From positions 1-6,957 of the forward strand of contig JAADGT010000331.1 of NCBI GenBank assembly GCA_013152215.1: DNA of 6,957 bases, written 5' to 3'. This document shows, piece after piece, positions 1 through 4,801 of this stretch (position 1 is the first letter of the stretch; the number at the start of each line of letters is the position of its first letter). A program made the position numbers and the translations under genes. Source of the DNA: Deltaproteobacteria bacterium (GTDB lineage: Bacteria > Desulfobacterota > Deferrisomatia > Deferrisomatales > Deferrisomataceae). The notes beneath the pieces are model-generated. The model saw nothing but the letters and a program-made list of their open reading frames with translations, ran no database searches and was not told the DNA's origin.

Positions 1-322
1 GGCCGGCCGCCAGACCGGCCATCCCACCGGCCCCCAGCCGGGCCCACAGGTCTGCGGCGTCGGGCATCGAGGCAGCCACCACTGCGGCCGCCAGGCCGGC
101 TCCGGCCTCGTCCGGCGGCACGGCCGCGCCCACCGGCAGCTCGTACAGCCAGAAGAACTCCAGCAGGGCGCCCACCAGAAGGCCCGCCTCGGGTCTTCCC
201 AGAAGCCACCCGGCCACCGCCCCAGTGACCAGGGGCCGAGACACCATGGACTGGACCGCTGCCGTGCGGTCCACGAACGCCAGCCCGCCCAGCAGAGCCA
301 GGAGCAACCAGTCCTGGATCAC
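1..322 (-). CDS. PTS mannose-family transporter subunit EIIC (partial, 3' end beyond window)
   Basis: This is the N-terminal 107 residues of a membrane EIIC subunit of the mannose/sorbose PTS family. EIIC, with EIID, forms the sugar channel across the inner membrane. The frame stays open from a GTG at 322 to the left edge. Visible family signatures are DRTAAVQSMVSRPLVTG (residues 18-34), then LLVGALLEFFWLYELPVG (about 48-65) followed by AAVPPDE, the most typical EIIC block. Hydrophobic stretches at about 5-17, 31-42 and 46-61 fit membrane segments. The GTG overlaps the EIIB stop as GTGA, and an AGGAGG lies 9 bases upstream, so the start is well supported. Family members are usually about 230-270 residues, so over half is missing. 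The permeated sugar cannot be deduced. EIID is expected next. Confidence 0.9.
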   Translation of the reverse strand, partial: MIQDWLLLALLGGLAFVDRTAAVQSMVSRPLVTGAVAGWLLGRPEAGLLVGALLEFFWLYELPVGAAVPPDEAGAGLAAAVVAASMPDAADLWARLGAGGMAGLAAG

Positions 323-807
323 CGGTCGGAGCCTCCTGGGCCGAGGAACGCGTCCGGGTGGGGGCTCGCGTCCGTGGGGAGTGCCCGTGCCTCGAGCCGT
401 ACTCCATGGGCCCGTAGATCCCGCAGCTCTTCCTCGTCCTCGGTGGTCAGGTACACCGTCCGCGTGACCCGGTGCCCCCCCTCCCGGGGGTGCACGTTGC
501 CCAGGTTCAGGCGCTCGAACCGAAGCCCCGCCCGGAACGCCTTCCAGGCGGCGTCCACGTCCGGAAAGAGCAGGAGGATCCGGTGGGCCTGCTCCCGCTC
601 CACCAAGGTGGGGGCCTCCTCGGGGGCCACCACCTCCACCTTCACCTGGGGGGTGCTCAGCGCCTGGAACAGGCTTCGTCGAAACGGGTCCCGGCTCTCC
701 TCGCCGCCCACCACCACGATCAGGTCGGCCTCCAGGTACGGCACCCAGGCCTCGAGAACCTGGCCGTGCACCAGGCGGTTGTCCACCCGGGCGAGCAGCA
801 CGCTCAT
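319..807 (-). CDS. PTS mannose-family component EIIB
   Basis: Cytoplasmic phosphotransfer subunit of a mannose/sorbose-family PTS. It takes phosphate from EIIA on a histidine and passes it to the sugar bound by EIIC/EIID. The protein has 162 residues, normal for a stand-alone EIIB. The active-site block is ARVDNRLVHGQV near the N terminus, with His14 as the phospho-acceptor, matching the family R-D-x-R-L-x-H-G-Q-V pattern. A second family motif, LNLGNVH, is at residues 100-106. The ATG at 807 overlaps the EIIA stop as ATGA, and a GGAGAG purine run lies just upstream. The stop overlaps the EIIC GTG by 4 bases, so the three subunits look translationally coupled. The C-terminal tail (about 147-162) is rich in Pro, Gly and Asp and looks disordered. 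The active residue is intact, so this appears functional; sugar specificity is unknown. Confidence 0.93.
   Translation of the reverse strand: MSVLLARVDNRLVHGQVLEAWVPYLEADLIVVVGGEESRDPFRRSLFQALSTPQVKVEVVAPEEAPTLVEREQAHRILLLFPDVDAAWKAFRAGLRFERLNLGNVHPREGGHRVTRTVYLTTEDEEELRDLRAHGVRLEARALPTDASPHPDAFLGPGGSDR
332..337 (-). promoter_or_regulatory. Ribosome binding site deciding the EIIC start
   Basis: AGGAGG on the minus strand inside the end of EIIB, 9 bases before the GTG at 322. It supports a GTG start that overlaps the EIIB stop by 4 bases. Confidence 0.75.
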
Positions 808-1223
808 CGCGGCCCCTCTCCGGGGCGCGCGTTCCAGAGCTCGCTGGCCAGCACGAAGCTGCGCAGGCCGTACTCCCGAAGCTGCCGGGCCAGGCCGGCC
901 ACGTCCGTGTCCGCCCGGGCCGAGTGCGCCTTCAGGAGCACCGGCAGGTTGACTCCGGTGAGCACCTCGACCCGGCCGGGCTCCAGGAACGGCAGGCTCA
1001 GGTTGGTGGGGGTTCCGCCAAACATGTCGGTGAGCACCAACACGCCCTCGCCCGTGTCCGCCCGGCGCACGACCTTCTCCAGCCGCCGCCGAGCGGCGTC
1101 GGTCGGGTCCTGATAGCTCAACGCCACCGCGTACACCCCGGGCAGCGGGCCGGCGATTCCCTCCGCCGCCCGCACCAGGGCCTCGGCCAGATCCTGATGA
1201 GCCACCACCACGATCCCGATCAT
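804..1223 (-). CDS. PTS mannose-family component EIIA
   Basis: Cytoplasmic EIIA of the mannose/sorbose PTS family. It accepts phosphate from phospho-HPr and donates it to EIIB. It has 139 residues, as expected for a free-standing EIIA. The N terminus MIGIVVVAHQDLAEAL carries the phospho-acceptor His9. The family motif TDMFGGTPTN is at residues 65-74, and GVNLPVLL follows at 90-97. The C-terminal tail is proline- and glycine-rich. In several deltaproteobacteria this EIIA stands near rapZ and hprK without a transporter and is thought to be regulatory; here EIIB and EIIC follow directly, favouring real transport. Upstream, a 362-base gap to rapZ is largely filled by a repeated element whose edge touches this start codon. 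The only purine run before the ATG is a weak GAGAAG lying inside that element. I see no clear promoter. Confidence 0.94.
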   Translation of the reverse strand: MIGIVVVAHQDLAEALVRAAEGIAGPLPGVYAVALSYQDPTDAARRRLEKVVRRADTGEGVLVLTDMFGGTPTNLSLPFLEPGRVEVLTGVNLPVLLKAHSARADTDVAGLARQLREYGLRSFVLASELWNARPGEGPR

Positions 1224-1233
1224 CTTCTCAGTA

Positions 1234-1268
1234 ACTTCGGTCGTTGGTCGTCAGTCGTTGGTCGTCGG
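1234..1268. repeat. Tandem 7-base repeats, copy 1
   Basis: Five consecutive units: ACTTCGG, TCGTTGG, TCGTCAG, TCGTTGG, TCGTCGG. A further related unit, CCTTCGG (1276-1282), lies in the adjoining hairpin. The consensus is roughly TCGTYGG. The array starts 11 bases from the EIIA start codon. Confidence 0.85.
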
Positions 1269-1272
1269 TTTG

Positions 1273-1285
1273 GGGCCTTCGGCCC
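1273..1285. other. GC hairpin GGGCC-TTC-GGCCC, copy 1
   Basis: A 5-bp perfect stem with a 3-base loop, inside a 17-base block identical in both elements. No T-run follows on the minus strand, so it is not a standard intrinsic terminator. Confidence 0.6.
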
Positions 1286-1288
1286 GCT

Positions 1289-1320
1289 AGAAGGCTGGAA
1301 AGCTAGAAAGCTGGGAGGCT
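1289..1320. repeat. Tandem 8-base repeats, copy 1
   Basis: Four units in register: AGAAGGCT, GGAAAGCT, AGAAAGCT, GGGAGGCT. Consensus RGRARGCT. The last unit also forms the left arm of a GGGAGG/CCTCCC hairpin (1313-1332). Confidence 0.85.
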
Positions 1321-1410
1321 TGAAAACCTCCCGGATTCCCACATGCTCTAGGCATCACCATGCCTCTTTGCCTCCGCCTCATGGTCCGGGGGGACATGGG
1401 TTTCAGGGAC

Positions 1411-1491
1411 CGGAATTCAGAGGACCGGAGACAGGAAAAGACCACAGGTGCGCTCCTGCATCCGACGTTGCAACCTGTCCTCTGAATTCCG
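1411..1491. repeat. 15-bp perfect inverted repeat in element copy 1
   Basis: CGGAATTCAGAGGAC at 1411-1425 is the exact reverse complement of GTCCTCTGAATTCCG at 1477-1491, with 51 bases between. A further pair inside it (ACAGGT 1444-1449 / ACCTGT 1473-1478) gives an alternative fold. The arms continue imperfectly outward to CATGGG (1395) and CCCATG (to 1521), so the whole module folds back on itself as RNA or single-stranded DNA. Confidence 0.8.
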
Positions 1492-1540
1492 TCTTCTGGC
1501 TCCTGAACCGCAGGCCCCATGCCCTCGGGCCCGCCAGGGG

Positions 1541-1560
1541 CCGGGGGAAGCTTCCCCCGG
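1541..1560. other. 20-bp perfect palindrome downstream of rapZ
   Basis: CCGGGGGAAG followed by its exact reverse complement CTTCCCCCGG, starting 25 bases past the rapZ stop. As RNA it could form a stem of about 8 bp with a 4-base loop. It could end or protect the rapZ transcript, but no T-run follows on the minus strand, so an intrinsic terminator is not supported. It lies outside the repeated element. Confidence 0.55.
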
Positions 1561-1585
1561 AAACCGGGTCGCGGCGCCACGGCCG

Positions 1586-2449
1586 TCAACGCTCCACGTC
1601 CCGGTGCAGGACCCGGACGGCCCGGCCCTCCGCCCGAAGCCGCCGGCCGAGCTCCTCCACCAGGCTCACCGAGCGGTGCTTGCCCCCCGTGCACCCGATG
1701 GCCACGGTCAGCGAGGTCTTCCCCTCCTGCTCGTACAGGGGCACCAGGTATTCCAACAGGTCCAGGAACCGCCGAAGGAACTCCTGGGCCTGCTCGGAGG
1801 AGAGCACGTGATCCTGCACCGCTGCCTCCCGGCCCGTGCGGCCCTTCAGGGCCGGCACGAAGTAGGGATTCGGCAGGAACCGTACGTCCAGCAAGATGTC
1901 CGCCTCGTGGGGGATGCCGTACCGGTACCCGAAGCTCAGGAGGTTCACCTGGAGGGTGCGGTCCTCCGGGCCGGCCCGGAAGTAGCTCCATACCGCCCGC
2001 TTCAGGTCGTGCACGTTCATGCCCGAGGTGTCGATCACCCGATCGGCCGCGCCCTTGATCTCCTGGAACAGGCGGCGCTCCCGCGCGATCCCCTCGGCCA
2101 GCGACCCGTCCCGGGCCAAGGGGTGGCGCCGCCGGGTCTCGCTGAACCGGCGCACCAGCACCTCGTCGCTCGCCTCCAGGTAGAGCACCTCGGTGCGGAT
2201 CCCTAGGCGCTCGGCCTCCTGAAACGCCTGGCGGTAGTCCTCCAGGAAGTGGGGCTCCCGTAGATCCATCCCCACGGCCACCTTGTGGATCTCGCCCCCG
2301 GCCAGGACGCTGAGCTCCAGGAACCGCACCAAAAGCCGCGCGGGCAGGTTGTCCACGCAGAAAAAGCCCAGGTCCTCCAGGGCGCGGAGGGCCGAGGACT
2401 TGCCGGAGCCCGACAGCCCCGTGACCACGACCAGCCGGACCCGGTTCAC
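1586..2449 (-). CDS. rapZ: RapZ / YvcJ-family P-loop nucleotide-binding regulator
   Basis: RapZ-family ATP/GTP-binding protein of 287 residues; E. coli RapZ has 284. The E. coli protein is an adaptor that binds the small RNA GlmZ and directs RNase E to it, tying glucosamine-6-phosphate supply to cell-wall synthesis. Whether the RNA role holds outside enterobacteria is uncertain. The Walker A loop GLSGSGKS is at residues 11-18, followed by the family block GFFCVDNLP (28-36). The C-terminal half has SFGYRYGIPHEADILLDVRF (172-191) and GCTGGKHRSVSLVEEL (252-267), the typical RapZ signatures. The GTG start overlaps the hprK stop as GTGA, and GGGAGG lies 4 bases upstream. It ends a tight hpf-ptsN-hprK-rapZ run, matching the usual rpoN-locus order. 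Confidence 0.96.
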   Translation of the reverse strand: MNRVRLVVVTGLSGSGKSSALRALEDLGFFCVDNLPARLLVRFLELSVLAGGEIHKVAVGMDLREPHFLEDYRQAFQEAERLGIRTEVLYLEASDEVLVRRFSETRRRHPLARDGSLAEGIARERRLFQEIKGAADRVIDTSGMNVHDLKRAVWSYFRAGPEDRTLQVNLLSFGYRYGIPHEADILLDVRFLPNPYFVPALKGRTGREAAVQDHVLSSEQAQEFLRRFLDLLEYLVPLYEQEGKTSLTVAIGCTGGKHRSVSLVEELGRRLRAEGRAVRVLHRDVER

Positions 2450-3411
2450 GGCTCCTCCCGAAGAGCCGCATCCAGGCGCTCGGCCAGCCGGATGGCGGAA
2501 TGATGCCCCATACGCCGGAGCAGGTGGTTCCGGGCGGCCACCTCCACCACCGACGCGATGCTCCGGCCCGGCGCCACCGGGATCCGCAGGTACGGCACCT
2601 CCACCCCCAGGATCGGCTGGGTCCGCTCCTCAAGCCCGAGCCGCTCGTAGGCCTCGCCTTCGCGCCACGGCACGAGTTCGACCACCAGCTCCACCTCCTT
2701 CTCGTCCCGTACCGAGGTGATGCCGAACAGCTCGCGGATGTCCAGGATGCCGATCCCACGGATCTCGATGTGGTACCGGATCAGATCGAGGCCGGTGCCC
2801 ACCAGCCGGAAGGGGGCGTACCGGCGGATCTCCACCACGTCGTCCGCCACCAGCCGGTGGCCCCGTCGGACCAGGTCCAGGGCGCACTCGCTCTTTCCGA
2901 TGCCGCTCTCCCCCTTGAGCAGGATCCCCACCTCCATGACGTCGATCAAGACCCCATGGATGCGGACGCGGGGCGCCAGGCGGTCGGCCAGGAACCGGTC
3001 GACCCGGTCGATGAAAACGGAGCTGCGCAGGCCGGTACGGAGCAAGGGGGTGCGGGTCCGGTCGGCGTGGCCGGCCACGTACTCCGGGGGCTCCAGGCCC
3101 TTGGTGACCACGAAGCACGCCGCCCCCGCCTCGAACACCCGGGCCACGTTGGCCCGGGCCGTGGCCGGGTCGAGCGTGGCCAGGTACGCCAGCTCGGTCT
3201 CCCCGAGGATCTGCACGCGGTGGGACCGGATCTGCGCCACGTATCCGGCGAGGGCGAGGCCGGGTTTCTGGATCCGGGGCACGCGGATCTCCCGGTCCAC
3301 GCCCGCGGCCCCGGCCAGAAGCTCCAGATCGAGCCGGTAGCCCGCGGCGTCGGCCAGGAGGTCGGACACCGTGAGGAAGGGCTGGGCCCCCTCAGTACTT
3401 CTCGTCCTCAC
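2446..3411 (-). CDS. hprK: HPr kinase/phosphorylase
   Basis: Bifunctional HPr(Ser) kinase/phosphorylase, which adds and removes phosphate on the regulatory serine of HPr. It has 321 residues, normal for the family. The N-terminal domain (about 14-140) is followed by the catalytic domain with RIHG (His152), Walker A GESGIGKS at 167-174, and VADD (Asp190-Asp191), residues expected for phosphate transfer. The HprK signature IEIRGIGILDIRELFG is at 215-230. The conserved end PGRSIASVVEVAARNHLLRR runs 281-300. All catalytic positions look intact. The start is uncertain: GTG at 3411 overlaps ptsN by 20 bases and has no visible ribosome site. The next candidate, GTG at 3369, would cut into the family-conserved LTVSDLL start. 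HprK is absent from enterobacteria but common at Gram-negative rpoN loci like this one. HPr itself is expected outside the window. Confidence 0.95.
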   Translation of the reverse strand: MRTRSTEGAQPFLTVSDLLADAAGYRLDLELLAGAAGVDREIRVPRIQKPGLALAGYVAQIRSHRVQILGETELAYLATLDPATARANVARVFEAGAACFVVTKGLEPPEYVAGHADRTRTPLLRTGLRSSVFIDRVDRFLADRLAPRVRIHGVLIDVMEVGILLKGESGIGKSECALDLVRRGHRLVADDVVEIRRYAPFRLVGTGLDLIRYHIEIRGIGILDIRELFGITSVRDEKEVELVVELVPWREGEAYERLGLEERTQPILGVEVPYLRIPVAPGRSIASVVEVAARNHLLRRMGHHSAIRLAERLDAALREEP

Positions 3412-3853
3412 GGGCGATGATCTCGTAGAGCTCCTCCTGGGAACCCGCCTGGAGGAGTTCTTCGCGGAAGGACCGGTCCTTGAGGAGCCGGGAGATGCGG
3501 GCGAGAGCCTTCAGGTGGGTGCTGGCCGAGTTCTCCGGAGCCATCAGCAGGAAGAACAGGTGGACCGGGGCCCCGTCCATGCTGTCGAACTCCACCCCCT
3601 CGGGGCTGCGGCCGAACACCGCCACCAGCTCGTCCAGGTCCCGGAGCTTGCCGTGGGGGATGGCGATGCCCTCACCGATCCCGGTGCTGCCCAGCCTCTC
3701 CCGGTCCAGGAGCACCTGGACCGCCTGGCGCCCGTCGCGCACCTTGTGCTCCGCTACCAGCACCTCCACCAGCTCGGCCAGCACGCCCTCCTTGTCCCGC
3801 GCCTTCAGGTGGGGAAGGATGCGCTCCCTGGGCAGAAACTCGAGCAAATTCAT
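3392..3853 (-). CDS. ptsN: Nitrogen-PTS EIIA (PtsN)
   Basis: EIIA-Ntr, a fructose/mannitol-type EIIA domain of 153 residues that accepts phosphate from the PTS and signals to other proteins rather than to a sugar; in E. coli its targets include potassium uptake. The acceptor histidine is His67 in GIAIPHGKL. The second conserved histidine is His113 in STHLKALARISRLL. The N-terminal part, about 20-60, matches the usual helical start of the domain. The ATG at 3853 has GGGAGG 8 bases upstream. It lies 51 bases after hpf and overlaps hprK by about 20 bases, so it is co-transcribed and likely translationally coupled. It is a single-domain protein with no transporter parts attached, supporting PtsN rather than a fructose permease EIIA. 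Confidence 0.95.
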   Translation of the reverse strand: MNLLEFLPRERILPHLKARDKEGVLAELVEVLVAEHKVRDGRQAVQVLLDRERLGSTGIGEGIAIPHGKLRDLDELVAVFGRSPEGVEFDSMDGAPVHLFFLLMAPENSASTHLKALARISRLLKDRSFREELLQAGSQEELYEIIAREDEKY

Positions 3854-3904
3854 TCGAACCGCCTCCCGACTGGGCCCCCCGTGTCCACCCGTCTCCGGCC
3901 CGGA

Positions 3905-4459
3905 TCAGGCCGGCTCGATCAGGCCGTAGTTGCCGTCGTCTCGCCGGTAGAGCACCTTGACCTGGCCGTCCTCGTCCGTGAACACGAGGAACGCGCGGTC
4001 CGTGAGGTCCATCTCCATGACCGCGTCCTCCACGCTCAGGGGCTGGCTGGTATAGTGCTCGGTCTGGATCACCCGCGGACCGGTCGGCTCCTCGCCCTCC
4101 TCCTCGCCCTCCACCGCCACGAAGGCGAGCACCCGCTCCTGAATGGCCCGCGCCTCCCGGGCCCGGATCGGCTTGTGCCTCTTGAGCTTCTCTTTGTAGC
4201 GCTTGAGCTGGCGCTCCAGCTTGTCCACCACGTTGTCCACCGCGCTGTAAAAGTCGGTGCTCTCCTCCTTGGCGTGGATGCGGGTGCCGTTGGCGTGAAG
4301 CGTCACCTCGGCCAGGTGCCGAATCTTTTCGGCCGTGAGGACCACGTGGCCGTCCACGATGCCGTCGAAGTACTTGTGGAGCCGCTGGACCTTCTCGGTG
4401 GCGTACTGCTTCAGCGCGTCGGACGGTTCCGCATGGCGAAACGTGATGTTGAGGTTCAT
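3905..4459 (-). CDS. hpf: Long-form ribosome hibernation promoting factor
   Basis: Ribosome hibernation factor of the S30AE/sigma-54 modulation family. It binds the 30S decoding centre and pairs ribosomes into inactive 100S dimers in starved cells. At 184 residues it is the long form; the enterobacterial short Hpf has about 95. The S30AE domain spans about 1-97 and opens MNLNITFRHAEPSDALKQYA, with the basic helix LERQLKRYKEKLKRHKP late in the domain. An acidic linker (EGEEEGEEP, 117-125) leads to the C-terminal dimerisation domain at about 129-183, with TEHYTSQPLSVEDAVMEMDL and YRRDDGNYGLIEP. AGGAGG sits 6 bases before the ATG. A sigma-70-like promoter lies just upstream, so it probably heads its own transcript with ptsN, hprK and rapZ. 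The 536-base gap to rpoN is longer than usual for this locus. Confidence 0.96.
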   Translation of the reverse strand: MNLNITFRHAEPSDALKQYATEKVQRLHKYFDGIVDGHVVLTAEKIRHLAEVTLHANGTRIHAKEESTDFYSAVDNVVDKLERQLKRYKEKLKRHKPIRAREARAIQERVLAFVAVEGEEEGEEPTGPRVIQTEHYTSQPLSVEDAVMEMDLTDRAFLVFTDEDGQVKVLYRRDDGNYGLIEPA

Positions 4460-4465
4460 TCGGAT

Positions 4466-4471
4466 CCTCCT
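4466..4471 (-). promoter_or_regulatory. Ribosome binding site of hpf
   Basis: AGGAGG on the minus strand, 6 bases before the ATG at 4459. It is a full Shine-Dalgarno match and supports this start codon. Confidence 0.85.
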
Positions 4472-4498
4472 ACAGGGGTCACGAAAGGCAAGCGCGGG

Positions 4499-4527
4499 AG
4501 CCTAACAAAGGCCCCCGGAGGTGTCAA
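4499..4527 (-). promoter_or_regulatory. Sigma-70-type promoter for hpf
   Basis: On the minus strand a perfect -35 hexamer TTGACA (4522-4527) is followed after exactly 17 bases by TAGGCT (4499-4504), which keeps T1, A2 and T6 of the -10 consensus. An A/T run (AAAAT) sits directly upstream of the -35, unusual in this GC-rich DNA. The predicted transcript start is near 4492, giving a leader of about 33 bases to hpf. This is the best promoter match I see in the window. It fits internal promoters known before hpf-ptsN in other bacteria, but activity here is inferred. Confidence 0.7.
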
Positions 4528-4553
4528 TTTTGGCCGATCTGCCCTTCCCAGTA

Positions 4554-4574
4554 ACTTCGGTCGTTGGTCGTCGG
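4554..4574. repeat. Tandem 7-base repeats, copy 2
   Basis: Three clear units ACTTCGG, TCGTTGG, TCGTCGG, followed in register by a degenerate TCGGGGG and by CCTTCGG. It corresponds to the copy-1 array with exactly two units (14 bases) missing. Confidence 0.8.
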
Positions 4575-4578
4575 TCGG

Positions 4579-4591
4579 GGGCCTTCGGCCC
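4579..4591. other. GC hairpin GGGCC-TTC-GGCCC, copy 2
   Basis: Identical to the hairpin at 1273-1285 and in the same position within the element. It has no T-run on the minus strand. Confidence 0.6.
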
Positions 4592-4594
4592 GCT

Positions 4595-4626
4595 GGGCGG
4601 CTGGGCAGCTAGGCGGCCGGGCGGCT
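4595..4626. repeat. Tandem 8-base repeats, copy 2
   Basis: Four units in register: GGGCGGCT, GGGCAGCT, AGGCGGCC, GGGCGGCT. They sit at the same place in the element as the copy-1 octamers and have the same unit number, but are much richer in G+C. Confidence 0.85.
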
Positions 4627-4655
4627 CCTGGGCCCCACCGCCAAGGATTCGGGGG

Positions 4656-4785
4656 CATGGAGACCAGGGGTCAGAGGACAGATGTCAGTGGACAGGTGTG
4701 GTCCCACGACGCCGCTGTGGCCACAGTGCCTTTGCCTTTTTCTGTCTGGCTTCTGTCCCCTGAATTCTGGCTCCTGAACCCCATG
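4656..4785. repeat. Near-palindromic module with 7-base units in element copy 2
   Basis: The left arm has 7-base units GTCAGAG, GACAGAT, GTCAGTG, GACAGGT (4670-4697). The right arm (about 4741-4780) reads back as a similar series, with CCCCTGAATTC and CTGGCTCCTGAACC. The ends are CATGG and CCATG. It corresponds to 1395-1521 of copy 1, but the fold is less perfect. Confidence 0.65.
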
Positions 4786-4801
4786 TCCCGCCGCCGGCAA
4801 T

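Larger units (their letters stand above)
1224..1521. repeat. Composite intergenic repeat element, copy 1 (between EIIA and rapZ)
   Basis: This non-coding stretch of about 298 bases fills most of the 362-base gap between rapZ and EIIA and resembles 4544-4785. Read on the plus strand: a shared edge CTTCTCAGTAACTTCGG (1224-1240), 7-base repeats (1234-1268), a hairpin block GGGGCCTTCGGCCCGCT (1272-1288) identical in both copies, four 8-base repeats (1289-1320), a copy-specific stretch (1321-1394), and a near-palindromic module bounded by CATGGG and CCCATG (1395-1521). The edge touches the EIIA start codon. I see no coding potential and no tRNA-like fold. The layout resembles a non-autonomous mobile or REP-like intergenic repeat, but I cannot assign a family. 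Confidence 0.8.
4544..4785. repeat. Composite intergenic repeat element, copy 2 (between hpf and rpoN)
   Basis: Second copy of the element at 1224-1521, same block order and orientation, about 242 bases. Edge CTTCCCAGTAACTTCGG (4544-4560), 7-base repeats (4554-4574) with two units fewer than copy 1, the identical hairpin block (4578-4594), four 8-base repeats (4595-4626), a short linker (4627-4655), and a CATGG...CCATG module (4656-4785). It begins about 17 bases upstream of the hpf -35 box and ends about 105 bases past the rpoN stop. Similarity to copy 1 is strongest in the first 50 bases and at the right end (CTGAATTC, then CTGGCTCCTGAACC); the middle has diverged. Confidence 0.8.

Noticed and set aside
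1273..1285. Intrinsic terminator between rapZ and EIIA at the GGGCC-TTC-GGCCC hairpin
   Set aside because: It has only a 5-bp stem and no T-run on the transcribed side. The identical hairpin in copy 2 also lacks one, so it is better seen as part of the repeat.
1234..1288. CRISPR array
   Set aside because: The units are 7-8 bases long and directly abutting, with no spacers and no repeats of 23 or more bases.
1395..1521. Structured non-coding RNA or riboswitch
   Set aside because: The fold-back comes from inverted repeat arms shared with another unrelated gap. I could match it to no riboswitch or tRNA fold, so a repeat is the simpler explanation.
1287..2759. 490-codon minus-strand frame crossing the hprK end, rapZ and the intergenic element
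   Set aside because: It is a shifted frame of rapZ/hprK, dominated by Gly, Pro, Arg and Ala, with no motif. The same-strand genes in the true frames are complete.
3371..4612. Long plus-strand open frame (413 codons) opposite hpf and ptsN
   Set aside because: It is antisense to two recognised genes and runs through an intergenic repeat; its composition is shadow-like and no family is recognisable.
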